Part shown: piece by piece, positions 52,893 through 62,128 of the stretch
Layout of the letters: each line of letters starts with the position of its first letter
How positions within the stretch are numbered: the first letter of the stretch is position 1
The notes under the pieces: generated by a model
Databases searched by the model: none
Told to the model about the DNA's origin: nothing
What the model saw: the letters and a program-made list of their open reading frames with translations, nothing else
Assembly (NCBI RefSeq): GCF_018687095.1
Contig: NZ_CP061286.1
Location: forward strand, 1,302,001-1,366,000
Direction of reading: 5' to 3'
Length of the DNA: 64,000 nucleotides
DNA from: Polynucleobacter sp. MWH-UH25E
GTDB taxonomy: Bacteria > Pseudomonadota > Gammaproteobacteria > Burkholderiales > Burkholderiaceae
Position numbers and translations under genes: made by a program

Positions 52893-53570
52893 ATGGGCTT
52901 ACTGACATACTCACCTAGTCGCACAAGGGTCAAAATCTGTGGTTTGCGCACCTCCGCTGATATTGATCTAGCGGTCAAGGCGGGCGTAGATGCAGTTGGT
53001 TTCGTGTTTTATCCGCCTAGTGTGCGTGCCGTAACCCCCAATATTGCTGCCCAGCTTATTGCTCGGCTTCCTGCTGGAATAGATGCGGTTGGCTTACTGG
53101 TGAATGCCACTGACGAGGAAGTTGCGGCTATTCGTGCGGCTGCTCCAATTACCCTTTGGCAGTTTCATGGGGATGAAACGCCCGAAAGATGTGCCCAAAT
53201 AGCCCAAAACGAGCCTTGGATGAAGGCCGCCCGCATTGGGAAGCAGTTCGCTTTTGACGATTTTTCCCTACAATATAGGATTGCAGACGCTTTTCTGCTG
53301 GATGCTCTTGTAGAGGGCTATGGTGGCGGAGGCGTTCCTTTTGATTGGCAGGGGATTCCACAGACATGGGTAAGCGAAAACGCGCCTCGGGTCGTTTTGA
53401 GTGGTGGATTGAACGCGCACAACGTGGGCGAGGCGATTGCACGCCTTCATCCTTGCGCAGTTGATGTCAGTAGTGGCGTCGAAAGCAGTAAGGGTGTTAA
53501 AGATGCCGCGCTCATGACTCAATTTGTTCAAGCTGTGCGCGCGGCGGATGCTAAAACATCCACCTTATAA
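52893..53570 (+). CDS. trpF: Phosphoribosylanthranilate isomerase
   Basis: A 225-residue TIM-barrel enzyme of tryptophan synthesis. VKICGLRTSADIDLAVKAGVDAVGFVF gives the catalytic Cys; the phosphate-binding residues are in VVLSGGLNAHNVGEAI and the general acid Asp in AVDVSSGVESSKGVKD. It is separate from trpC and forms trpF-trpB-trpA here; the other trp genes are elsewhere. Confidence 0.95.
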   Translation: MGLLTYSPSRTRVKICGLRTSADIDLAVKAGVDAVGFVFYPPSVRAVTPNIAAQLIARLPAGIDAVGLLVNATDEEVAAIRAAAPITLWQFHGDETPERCAQIAQNEPWMKAARIGKQFAFDDFSLQYRIADAFLLDALVEGYGGGGVPFDWQGIPQTWVSENAPRVVLSGGLNAHNVGEAIARLHPCAVDVSSGVESSKGVKDAALMTQFVQAVRAADAKTSTL

Positions 53571-53600
53571 ATTGCTGCAAATATATCAAAAGAGGTAACT

Positions 53601-54794
53601 ATGTACGACAAGCCAGATGCTCGAGGACACTTCGGTCCTTATGGTGGTGTGTTTGTTTCCGAGACATTAATGTATGCATTGGATGAGCTCAAAGAAGCTT
53701 ATGCGAAGTATCAACATGACCCAGAATTTCTGGAAGAGTTTCATTACGAGTTAAAACACTTCGTTGGTCGTCCTTCTCCCATTTATCACGCAAAGCGTTG
53801 GAGTGAAATGTTGGGTGGTGCGCAAATTTATCTCAAGCGTGAAGACTTAAACCATACAGGCGCCCACAAAATTAATAATGTGATTGGCCAAGCAATGCTG
53901 GCAAAGCGCATGGGTAAACCACGGATCATCGCTGAGACTGGCGCTGGACAGCATGGCGTTGCTACTGCAACGATTTGTGCTCGCTTTGGCCTAGATTGCA
54001 CTGTTTACCAAGGGGCGGTAGACGTGGCTCGCCAAGCTCAGAACGTTTTCCGTATGAAGTTGTTAGGCGCTAAAGTTGTTCCAGTGGAGTCCGGCACTAA
54101 AACTCTGAAAGACGCTCTCAACGAAGCTATGCGCGATTGGGTCACTAATGTTGATAATACTTTCTACATCATTGGCACAGTAGCGGGACCCCATCCTTAT
54201 CCGATGATGGTGCGTGATTTTCAGAGCGTGATTGGTGAAGAGTGCAAAGTGCAAATGCCAGAAATGACTGGTAATCAACCAGATTACGTATTGGCATGTG
54301 TTGGTGGCGGCTCAAACGCGATGGGAATCTTTTATCCCTATATTGATTTGCCGAACGTCAAATTAATTGGTGTTGAAGCGGCGGGGCATGGCTTGACTAG
54401 TGGTTTGCATTCTGCGGCTTTGTGTGTCGGCAAGCCCGGTGTTCTACACGGTAATCGCACCTACTTATTGCAAGATGAGAATGGGCAAATTTCAGAGACG
54501 CACTCTGTATCTGCTGGTATGGACTATCCAGGCGTTGGCCCTGAGCATGCATGGTTGAAAGATTCTGGACGTGCCGATTACGTTGCCATCACCGATGAGG
54601 AGGCTTTACAGGCTTTTCATGATTGCTGTCGTATTGAGGGAATTATTCCTGCTTTGGAATCCTCCCATGCGATTGCATATGCTTGTAAGTTAGCTAAGAC
54701 GCTGCCTAAAGATAAAACGATCTTGGTAAACCTCTCTGGTCGTGGTGATAAGGATATGCATACTGTGGCTCAGGCAACAGGCTCTGAGGGTTAA
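53601..54794 (+). CDS. trpB: Tryptophan synthase beta subunit
   Basis: A 397-residue PLP enzyme that joins indole and serine. The cofactor lysine is in NHTGAHKINNVIGQAMLAKRMGK, with GAGQHGVATATICA and CVGGGSNAMGIFYPYID as cofactor and substrate loops. The alpha subunit follows, but after an unusual 80-base A-rich gap rather than a tight junction. Confidence 0.97.
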   Translation: MYDKPDARGHFGPYGGVFVSETLMYALDELKEAYAKYQHDPEFLEEFHYELKHFVGRPSPIYHAKRWSEMLGGAQIYLKREDLNHTGAHKINNVIGQAMLAKRMGKPRIIAETGAGQHGVATATICARFGLDCTVYQGAVDVARQAQNVFRMKLLGAKVVPVESGTKTLKDALNEAMRDWVTNVDNTFYIIGTVAGPHPYPMMVRDFQSVIGEECKVQMPEMTGNQPDYVLACVGGGSNAMGIFYPYIDLPNVKLIGVEAAGHGLTSGLHSAALCVGKPGVLHGNRTYLLQDENGQISETHSVSAGMDYPGVGPEHAWLKDSGRADYVAITDEEALQAFHDCCRIEGIIPALESSHAIAYACKLAKTLPKDKTILVNLSGRGDKDMHTVAQATGSEG

Positions 54795-54804
54795 TGGCTC
54801 AGGC

Positions 54805-54870
54805 GAACAGACGCAGACACAAAAAAGAAAAACAAAAAGAACAATAAAAACAAAAATAAAAAAGAAACTT
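54805..54870 (+). other. A-rich, nearly T-free spacer between trpB and trpA
   Basis: The 80-base gap between trpB and trpA is dominated by runs of A with scattered C and G (repeating AAAAACAAAAA, AAAAAAGAAAA-like blocks) and almost no T on the plus strand. No ORF, hairpin or promoter is obvious. The run ends at the trpA ribosome region just before ATG 54875. Confidence 0.6.
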
Positions 54871-54874
54871 CCTT

Positions 54875-55672
54875 ATGTCAAAAATTACTGCACTATTTAA
54901 AGAGCTTAAAGCTACTGGTAAAAAAGGATTGATTCCTTTTATTACCGCGGGTGATCCAGATCCAAAACTAACTGTCGAACTCATGCATGCATTAGTGCGT
55001 GGTGGGTCAAGCGTGATTGAGTTGGGCGTGCCATTTTCTGATCCAATGGCAGATGGTCCTGTGATTCAAAGATCGTCTGAGCGTGCGCTAGAACATGGTG
55101 TGTCATTGCACTCATGCTTAGAAATGGTTAAGGAATTTCGTAAGACGGATGCAAAGACTCCAGTGGTGTTGATGGGTTACGCTAATCCAGTTGAGCAAAT
55201 GGGATCTGAGCGATTTGCGAGCGAGGCAAAAGCTGCTGGTGTGGATGGCGTGTTGGTGGTCGACTATCCGCCAGAAGAGTGTGTGGATTTTGCGGCGCGT
55301 ATGCGTGCAGCGGGGATTGACCCTATTTTCTTGTTGGCACCAACTTCCTCTCACGATCGTATTAAAGAGGCTGCCAAAATTGCTTCTGGTTACATTTATT
55401 ATGTTTCTATGCGTGGAGTTACAGGTGCGTCCCACCTCAATACCCAGGATGTGGCTAGTATTCTTCCAAAAATCCGTGAGGAAACCGATATTCCGATTGC
55501 CGTGGGCTTTGGGATCAGTGATGCCGCCAGTGCTAAGGCAGTATCCGCAAGCGCCGATGCCGTAGTGATTGGTAGCCGCATTATTCGTCTTTTAGAGGAT
55601 GCGCCCCCAGGTCAAGCAGTACAATCACTAGAAACCTTTATTCGTGAGATTCGCGACGCATTGGATAGTTAA
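54875..55672 (+). CDS. trpA: Tryptophan synthase alpha subunit
   Basis: A 265-residue TIM-barrel subunit that cleaves indole-3-glycerol phosphate. Catalytic residues are visible in IELGVPFSDPMADGPVIQ (Glu and Asp), and the GYIYYVSMRGVTGA and GFGISDAASAKAV loops bind phosphate. It follows the A-rich gap, then accD starts 5 bases later. Confidence 0.97.
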   Translation: MSKITALFKELKATGKKGLIPFITAGDPDPKLTVELMHALVRGGSSVIELGVPFSDPMADGPVIQRSSERALEHGVSLHSCLEMVKEFRKTDAKTPVVLMGYANPVEQMGSERFASEAKAAGVDGVLVVDYPPEECVDFAARMRAAGIDPIFLLAPTSSHDRIKEAAKIASGYIYYVSMRGVTGASHLNTQDVASILPKIREETDIPIAVGFGISDAASAKAVSASADAVVIGSRIIRLLEDAPPGQAVQSLETFIREIRDALDS

Positions 55673-55677
55673 AACTA

Positions 55678-56565
55678 ATGAGCTGGATAGATAAATTACT
55701 CCCACCCCAAATACAACATACTGATCCAGCAAATCGGAAATCGGTACCAGAGGGCTTATGGGTTAAGTGTCCGGGTTGTGAGACTGTTCTCTACAGCACT
55801 GACATTGAAGCAAATCTATCAGTATGTCCAAAGTGTAGTCACCACATGCGGATTGGCGCACGCCAACGCTTAAATAGTTTGTTGGATGAAAAAGGGCGCC
55901 ATGAAATCGGCGCTGATATTTATCCAACCGATCCTCTGAAATTTAAAGACTCCAAGAAGTATCCAGATCGCGTTAAAGAAGCAAATGATGCATCTGGTGA
56001 AACAGAAGCATTGATTGTGATGGGCGGCAAGATTGAAAGCATTCCGGTTGTAGCAGCTTGCTTTGAGTTCCAGTACATGGGTGGATCAATGGGCTCTGTA
56101 GTTGGTGAACGCTTTGCTCGCGGGGTTCAAGAGGCCATCAATAAGAAATGTGCATTCATTTGCATCACTGCAACGGGCGGCGCTCGCATGCAAGAGAGCT
56201 TGCTGTCTCTTTTCCAGATGGCAAAGACAAACTCAATGTTGACCTTGCTGTCTAAAAAAGGTTTGCCATACATCAGTGTTCTTACTGACCCCACCATGGG
56301 TGGAATTTCTGCTAGTTTTGCTTTCATGGGCGATGTCGTTATGGCTGAACCAAAAGCATTAATTGGATTTGCTGGACCACGCGTGATCGAGCAAACTGTT
56401 CGTGAAAAATTGCCTGAAGGATTTCAGCGTTCTGAGTTTTTGATGCAAAAGGGTGGAATCGACATGATCGTCGATCGTCGTCAAATGCGTGGCGAGATTG
56501 CACGTTTGTTGGCCTTATTGCAAAAACTTCCAGAGCCTGCGATTGCGGGTAGCTCAGCCGTTTAA
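55678..56565 (+). CDS. accD: Acetyl-CoA carboxylase carboxyltransferase beta subunit
   Basis: A 295-residue subunit of the first enzyme of fatty-acid synthesis. An N-terminal zinc ribbon (WVKCPGCETVLY and VCPKCSHHMRIG) precedes the carboxyltransferase core, with TGGARMQESLLSLFQMAK and GGISASFAFMGDVVMAEP. The accD-folC-dedD-cvpA-purF order is conserved in proteobacteria. FolC starts just after the stop. Confidence 0.97.
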   Translation: MSWIDKLLPPQIQHTDPANRKSVPEGLWVKCPGCETVLYSTDIEANLSVCPKCSHHMRIGARQRLNSLLDEKGRHEIGADIYPTDPLKFKDSKKYPDRVKEANDASGETEALIVMGGKIESIPVVAACFEFQYMGGSMGSVVGERFARGVQEAINKKCAFICITATGGARMQESLLSLFQMAKTNSMLTLLSKKGLPYISVLTDPTMGGISASFAFMGDVVMAEPKALIGFAGPRVIEQTVREKLPEGFQRSEFLMQKGGIDMIVDRRQMRGEIARLLALLQKLPEPAIAGSSAV

Positions 56566-56569
56566 GCGC

Positions 56570-57895
56570 TTGAGCACTGCACACCAAAACCCAACTCTCT
56601 TTAATAGCCTCGAGGCTTGGCTTAGCCACCTTGAAACCGCTCATCCAGTCGGTATCGATATGGGGCTTGAGCGCATTAGTCGTGTTAAGGCTGCATTAGA
56701 TCTTCATTTTGATTGTCCAGTCATTACAGTTGCAGGTACAAATGGCAAAGGCTCGACATGCGCCTATTTGGAAAGTATCTTGCTTGCTTCTGGTTATCGT
56801 GTTGGCTGTCATACTTCACCTCATCTACTGACATTTAATGAGCGTGCACGCATTAATGGCGAGGAGGTTAAAGATGCGCTCTTGCTAGAGAGTTTTACCT
56901 CAGTTGAAAATGCGCGTGTTAGCTTGATTGATGCGCCAACACTTACGTACTTTGAGTTCACGACTCTAGCAATCCTGTATTTGTTTTCTAAGTCGAACTT
57001 AGATGCGGTAGTGCTAGAGGTTGGTATGGGCGGTCGTTTAGATGCCGTCAATATTGTCGACGCTGATTGCGCCATTGTGACAAGTATTGATATTGATCAT
57101 GCTGACTTCTTGGGCGGAACACGCGAAGCAATTGGTTTGGAAAAGGCGGGGATTTTTCGTCCGGGACATATCGCTGTCTGTGGGGATCCAGTGCCACCAC
57201 AATCGTTAATTGAATATGCTGAAAAATTGGGTTGTGATCTTTGGTTGCAAGGGCGAGACTACAACTTCCAGGGCGATAAGCAGCAATGGGGTTGGGCGGG
57301 TAGAGGAAAGCGTTTCAGTGGTTTAGGTTATCCAGCCTTGCGGGGCGCAAATCAAATCCTGAATGCATCCGCAGTAATAGCGGCGCTCATGGCCTTACAT
57401 CAGCGCTTGCCGGTGAGCGCTCAAGATATACGTAACGGTTTTGCGATGGTGGAGCTTCCTGGTCGCTTCCAGGTTCTACCTGGACAGCCAACAGTTGTGC
57501 TCGATGTTGCCCATAACCCTCATGCGGCAGCTACTTTGGGGCAGGGTCTGGATAAGATGGGGTACCACCCATATACCTATGCCATTTTTGGGGCTATGGT
57601 AGACAAGGATATTGAGGGCGTTATTAAACCCCTCTTGAATATCGTAGATTTTTGGTTTTGCACTGATTTACCAACCCCTAGGGCAGCTTCTGCAAAGGTC
57701 TTGGCTCAGAAGCTCGAATCCATGGGGGTGAAACCTAAAAATGGGGCAGATGGGGGTATCGAAATCTTCGAAAATCCTGCTTTAGCGTATCAAAAAGCGC
57801 TATCTCAGGCAGGCGAGGGTGATAGAATTGTGACCTTCGGATCCTTCTATACCGTTGCAGGCGTAATGGCTTATCGAAACAACCAGGCGCATTGA
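56570..57895 (+). CDS. folC: Bifunctional folylpolyglutamate/dihydrofolate synthase
   Basis: A ligase of about 441 residues that adds glutamate to folates. The P-loop is TVAGTNGKGSTCAYLESIL, followed by RVGCHTSPHLLTFNERARING, and the C-terminal VLDVAHNPHAAATLG. I chose TTG 56570, four bases after accD, because no ATG precedes the P-loop in a credible position; TTG 56543 inside accD is an alternative and the ribosome site is weak. Confidence 0.92.
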   Translation: MSTAHQNPTLFNSLEAWLSHLETAHPVGIDMGLERISRVKAALDLHFDCPVITVAGTNGKGSTCAYLESILLASGYRVGCHTSPHLLTFNERARINGEEVKDALLLESFTSVENARVSLIDAPTLTYFEFTTLAILYLFSKSNLDAVVLEVGMGGRLDAVNIVDADCAIVTSIDIDHADFLGGTREAIGLEKAGIFRPGHIAVCGDPVPPQSLIEYAEKLGCDLWLQGRDYNFQGDKQQWGWAGRGKRFSGLGYPALRGANQILNASAVIAALMALHQRLPVSAQDIRNGFAMVELPGRFQVLPGQPTVVLDVAHNPHAAATLGQGLDKMGYHPYTYAIFGAMVDKDIEGVIKPLLNIVDFWFCTDLPTPRAASAKVLAQKLESMGVKPKNGADGGIEIFENPALAYQKALSQAGEGDRIVTFGSFYTVAGVMAYRNNQAH

Positions 57896-57898
57896 TCC

Positions 57899-58708
57899 AT
57901 GATTCGTTTACCAAGCTTTTTTAAGCGAAAAACTCAGTCTGATGACCTTGAAACAGGGTCTGTGGGCCGGCGCACCACCAAAAGGGCTGCACCTCGTGCA
58001 TTCCAGCGCGCTGTAGAGTCTGAAGAGCTAGCTCTTACCGAAGATCCTGAACAACAACGCGCTCGTCATCGCTTAATCGGCGCAACTGTTTTAGTCTTGA
58101 TTGCAGTGGTTGGACTCCCGCGCATCCTGGATAACAAGCCTAAGGCTGTTAGTAACGATATTGCAGTCAATATCGTGACGAGTTTGCCAACTCCAGCTAC
58201 TGAGCCAAAGTCTGAACCAAAAGCAGAAGAAAAAGCAAAAGTAGAGACAAAACAAGAGGTGCCGGTAGAGGTGCCTAAAGTTACTCCTCCTGCAGCTGCC
58301 CCTGAAGTGAAGAGTGAGGCAAAGGCAGATATCAAATCAGCAACTCCAGCAACATCATCCAAGGCGCCCGCTCTAGGTTTGGCAGCCGGTGAAGAGGTAG
58401 TTTCGACAGTCTCTAACGCAAAACCAAAGGTTGACACCCCAGCTAAGGCGGCCGATACAAAAGCAAATGTAAAGTACGTTATTCCAGTTGGCACATTTGA
58501 GACTGAAGAGAGCATCAAGAATGTCACCACAAAGCTGAAAGACAGCAAAATTCCTTACGCTGTGTATACCAAGACAAAGAGCGATGGCGTAAAACAGACT
58601 GCATTCCGTGCCGGTCCATTCACTGACAGAGATGCGGCAGAGGCAGCCCTTAAGAAAATCAAGGCCTTAAATCCCACTGCCAAAATTGTCGAGAGCGCTA
58701 AACAGTAA
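57899..58708 (+). CDS. SPOR-domain (DedD-like) protein
   Basis: A 269-residue cell-division type protein. One transmembrane helix (about 63-80, LIGATVLVLIAVVGLPRIL) is followed by a long Ala/Pro/Lys/Glu linker and a C-terminal SPOR domain (about 195-269, KYVIPVGTFETEESIKNVT, ending near FRAGPFTDRDAAEAALKKI). SPOR domains bind denuded peptidoglycan at the septum. Its place between folC and cvpA matches DedD. ATG at 57899 is 3 bases after folC; it overlaps cvpA by one base. Confidence 0.88.
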   Translation: MIRLPSFFKRKTQSDDLETGSVGRRTTKRAAPRAFQRAVESEELALTEDPEQQRARHRLIGATVLVLIAVVGLPRILDNKPKAVSNDIAVNIVTSLPTPATEPKSEPKAEEKAKVETKQEVPVEVPKVTPPAAAPEVKSEAKADIKSATPATSSKAPALGLAAGEEVVSTVSNAKPKVDTPAKAADTKANVKYVIPVGTFETEESIKNVTTKLKDSKIPYAVYTKTKSDGVKQTAFRAGPFTDRDAAEAALKKIKALNPTAKIVESAKQ

Positions 58709-59274
58709 TGGAATACTTATCCACCTTAAAGCTAACATCGGTGGATTACTTCACCCTAGTTGTACTTTTGGTTTCAGCTTTAGTGGGTATCTCCAGGGGT
58801 CTATTCAAAGAAGTTCTGGCCCTAGCCTCTTGGTTCGTAGCGGCCTGGGTTGCTTACCATTACAGCAACTACCTCTCCACTGAATGGCTTTCGACATTCC
58901 ACCTAGAAGAACTGTTAAGTCTTGGATTAAGTTTCTTAATTTTGTTTGTCTTGACTTTGATTATTTGCGGCTTATTTGGTGGTGTTGTGCAAAAGATTAT
59001 TTTGTCTGCAGGTTTGAGTCTGACAGATCGCTTCCTGGGTTTAGTGTTTGGCCTAGCGCGCGGCGGCTTAATTGTTGTAGTGCTGGCAACATTGGCAGCC
59101 TTGACTCCAATTCCGCAAAGCATGGCTTGGAAGAATGCAATTACTCGACCGGCGGTTGATATGGCAACTGGATTGATAAAAGGTTGGCTCCCAAGTGATT
59201 GGGCAAAGCAGTTAAGTGATGCCATGCCAAAAGTTACCCCAACCATTACTCCTAAATTAACAATAGGAATCTAG
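58708..59274 (+). CDS. cvpA: CvpA family membrane protein
   Basis: A 188-residue inner membrane protein with about four helices. SVDYFTLVVLLVSALVGISRGLFKEVLALASW is the typical start and SLTDRFLGLVFGLARGGLIVV the conserved middle motif. CvpA is needed for colicin V production in E. coli and affects envelope stress; its precise function is unsettled. It is 4 bases before purF, the classic cvpA-purF pair. Confidence 0.93.
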   Translation: MEYLSTLKLTSVDYFTLVVLLVSALVGISRGLFKEVLALASWFVAAWVAYHYSNYLSTEWLSTFHLEELLSLGLSFLILFVLTLIICGLFGGVVQKIILSAGLSLTDRFLGLVFGLARGGLIVVVLATLAALTPIPQSMAWKNAITRPAVDMATGLIKGWLPSDWAKQLSDAMPKVTPTITPKLTIGI

Positions 59275-59278
59275 CGAT

Positions 59279-60817
59279 ATGTGCGGCGTTGTCGGAACCG
59301 TTTCCCATTCACCAGTCAATCAGCTTCTTTATGATGCTTTGTTGCTCTTGCAACATCGTGGTCAGGATGCTGCTGGTATCGCCACCATGAATGGCAATTC
59401 ATTCACGATGCATAAAGCCAATGGTTTGGTGCGAGATGTATTTAGAACACGCAATATGCGCAGCTTGGTAGGTAATGCCGGCATTGGTCAGGTGCGCTAT
59501 CCAACCGCTGGCTCTGCTAGTAGCGAAGAAGAGGCGCAGCCATTTTATGTAAGCGCTCCATACGGAATTATTTTGGCGCATAACGGCAACCTTACGAATG
59601 CGGCAAGTTTGCGCGTTGAGATGGCTTACCGTGATCGTCGTCACATCAACACTAGTTCAGATACTGAAGTATTGTTAAACGTTCTGGCTGATGAACTTCA
59701 AAAAGAAACTAACAGCTCCGCCTTAGACGAGAGCGCAATGTTTAATGCGGTGACTGGGGTTGCTGGTCGCGTTAAAGGTTCTTATGCAGTTGTTTCCTTG
59801 ATTGCTGGCTATGGATTATTAGCATTCCGTGATTCATTTGGCATTCGTCCTTTATGTATTGGCCGTATCGATACAGCTCAAGGTCCTGAGTGGATGGTGG
59901 CTTCAGAGTCGGTTGCTCTTGAGGGCCTTGGCTTTACATTTGTTCGCGATGTCAATCCAGGCGAAGCAATCTATATCGATTTGGATGGGAACTTCTATGC
60001 ACGCCAATGTGTTACGAATGCCGTTCTCACACCCTGTATTTTTGAATATGTTTACATGGCTCGTCCGGACTCCACTATTGATGGAGTGACTGTTTATAAC
60101 GTGCGTATGCGCATGGGTGATTACTTGGCTGAGAAGATTCGCAAAGAGACTAATGTTGATGAGATCGATGTAGTCATGCCAATTCCGGATTCTAGTCGTC
60201 CTGCCGCAATGCAGGTAGCGAAAAACCTGGGCGTGGATTATCGCGAAGGGTTCTTCAAGAATCGCTACATTGGCCGCACCTTCATCATGCCTGGTCAGGC
60301 AGTTCGTAAAAAATCAGTTCGTCAAAAACTCAATGCAATGCGTGTTGAATTCAAGGATAAGACCATCTTAATTGTTGATGACTCGATTGTCCGTGGAACT
60401 ACATCTTTTGAGATCGTGCAAATGGCGCGTGAGTCTGGCGCTAAGAAGGTGATATTTGCCTCAGCTGCACCACCAGTTCGCTTCCCTAATGTGTACGGTA
60501 TTGATATGCCAACTCGTAGCGAGTTGGTAGCTTACGGTCGTACAGATGAAGAAATCAATAAGATGATTGGTGCTGATCAGTTGATCTATCAAAGTGTTGA
60601 GGATATGAAGCAGGCGGTTCGCGATATCAATCCGAAGATTCAGAACTTTGAAGCTTCATGCTTTGATGGAAATTACATTACCGGCGATATCAACGAGTCA
60701 TATTTGGATGCTTTAGAAGCACAACGCAATTCCTCCGCAGCTAAGGCGGACCGTCAGCGTGATTCGAGTGATTTCGCTCGCTCGCAGTTGCACCTGCATT
60801 TGGCAACCGAAGACTAA
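59279..60817 (+). CDS. purF: Amidophosphoribosyltransferase
   Basis: A 512-residue enzyme that starts purine synthesis, making phosphoribosylamine from PRPP and glutamine. The N-terminal Cys2 (MCGVVGT) is the glutaminase nucleophile, followed by LLLQHRGQDAAGIAT; the PRPP loop is in ILIVDDSIVRGTTSFEIVQMA. It lacks the extra iron-sulfur ligands of the Bacillus type. The run ends with a polar His/Gln-containing tail. Confidence 0.97.
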   Translation: MCGVVGTVSHSPVNQLLYDALLLLQHRGQDAAGIATMNGNSFTMHKANGLVRDVFRTRNMRSLVGNAGIGQVRYPTAGSASSEEEAQPFYVSAPYGIILAHNGNLTNAASLRVEMAYRDRRHINTSSDTEVLLNVLADELQKETNSSALDESAMFNAVTGVAGRVKGSYAVVSLIAGYGLLAFRDSFGIRPLCIGRIDTAQGPEWMVASESVALEGLGFTFVRDVNPGEAIYIDLDGNFYARQCVTNAVLTPCIFEYVYMARPDSTIDGVTVYNVRMRMGDYLAEKIRKETNVDEIDVVMPIPDSSRPAAMQVAKNLGVDYREGFFKNRYIGRTFIMPGQAVRKKSVRQKLNAMRVEFKDKTILIVDDSIVRGTTSFEIVQMARESGAKKVIFASAAPPVRFPNVYGIDMPTRSELVAYGRTDEEINKMIGADQLIYQSVEDMKQAVRDINPKIQNFEASCFDGNYITGDINESYLDALEAQRNSSAAKADRQRDSSDFARSQLHLHLATED

Positions 60818-60897
60818 AAAGCCACACGATTACGTCTGATTAAGCCCGGTTGCACCTTACTTGAGGCAAATCTATCATTCGGTGTCAAAATAGCGGT

Positions 60898-62106
60898 ATG
60901 AAGAGTAAAACTACCCGCAAAAAACCTGATTTTTCTAAGTTAGCGCTTGAGACGGTTGCCGTCCGCGCTGGAACTCGTCGCACCTCCGATTTTCAAGAGC
61001 ACTCTGAAGCGATGTTTCTGACTTCCAGCTTCTGTTTTGATAGTGCTGAGTTAGCTGCCGATGGTTTTGCTCATGCTGATCGAGGTTTTATTTACTCACG
61101 CTTTACCAATCCTACTGTCAGCATGTTTCAAGATCGCTTGGCTGCCTTAGAGGGTGGAGAAGCTTGTATTGCGACTGCTTCAGGAATGTCCGCAATTCTG
61201 ACGATGGCAATGGCGCATCTTCAGGCTGGCGATCATGTGATTTGTTCTCGTTCTGTGTTTGGTGCAACGATTCAATTGTTTACCAATATCTTAGGTCGCT
61301 TTGGCATCACCACGACCTATGTGGATTTGACCGATACCAAAGCATGGCAGGCTGCTGTTCAACCTAATACAAAACTTTTCTATTTAGAGACCCCTTCAAA
61401 TCCCTTAACTGAAATTGCGGATATCAGAGCGATTTCCAAGATTGCCAAGAAAGCGAACGCTTTGTTTGCTGTTGATAACTGTTTTTGTACGCCTGCTTTA
61501 CAAAAACCATTATCGCTAGGCGCTGATGTTGTGATTCACTCTGCCACTAAGTATTTAGATGGTCAGGGTAGGGTTGTGGGTGGCGCAATTGTGGGCAGCA
61601 ATGATTTTGTGATGGGCAAAGTTTTCCCATATGTTCGCACCGCTGGGCCAACCTTATCCGCATTTAACGCCTGGGTATTTTTAAAGGGCTTAGAGACGCT
61701 TGAGCTTCGTATGAAGCAACAAAGCCAGAATGCCCTTGCTTTGGCTCAATGGCTTGAGAAGCAATCAGGCGTTGAACGTGTTTACCATCCTGGTCTGAAA
61801 TCACATCCTCAGCATGCTTTGGCTAAGCGCCAACAAAAAGAGGGTGGAGCAATTGTTTCCTTTGTACTCAAAGGCGGTAAAAAAGCGGCCTTTAAGTTGA
61901 TTAATCAAACTAAGCTTTGTTCTATTACCGCAAACTTAGGTGATACGCGCACAACGATCACGCATCCAGCGACCACAACGCATTGCCGCGTGAGTCCAGA
62001 GGCACGTCAAGCCGCTGGAATTTCGGATGGTTTAGTGCGTATTGCTGTGGGCCTGGAAAATATCAACGATCTCAAGAGTGATCTCGTTGGTGGACTCAAA
62101 AAATAA
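60898..62106 (+). CDS. metZ: O-succinylhomoserine sulfhydrylase
   Basis: A 402-residue PLP enzyme of the Cys/Met metabolism family. The cofactor lysine is in HSATKYLDGQGRVVGGAIVG and the family motif in SRFTNPTVSMFQDRLAALEGGEACIATASGMSAI. MetZ makes homocysteine directly from O-succinylhomoserine and sulfide; the assignment over MetB or MetY relies on the purF-metZ gene order of Burkholderiales and pattern. It is 80 bases after purF and could have its own promoter. Confidence 0.92.
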   Translation: MKSKTTRKKPDFSKLALETVAVRAGTRRTSDFQEHSEAMFLTSSFCFDSAELAADGFAHADRGFIYSRFTNPTVSMFQDRLAALEGGEACIATASGMSAILTMAMAHLQAGDHVICSRSVFGATIQLFTNILGRFGITTTYVDLTDTKAWQAAVQPNTKLFYLETPSNPLTEIADIRAISKIAKKANALFAVDNCFCTPALQKPLSLGADVVIHSATKYLDGQGRVVGGAIVGSNDFVMGKVFPYVRTAGPTLSAFNAWVFLKGLETLELRMKQQSQNALALAQWLEKQSGVERVYHPGLKSHPQHALAKRQQKEGGAIVSFVLKGGKKAAFKLINQTKLCSITANLGDTRTTITHPATTTHCRVSPEARQAAGISDGLVRIAVGLENINDLKSDLVGGLKK

Positions 62107-62128
62107 ACAAGTACATCAAGACAAGCCT

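Noticed and set aside
58066..58548. A 160-residue open frame antisense to the SPOR-domain gene.
   Set aside because: It arises from the low-complexity Ala/Lys/Pro linker; the product has repetitive composition and no start signal.
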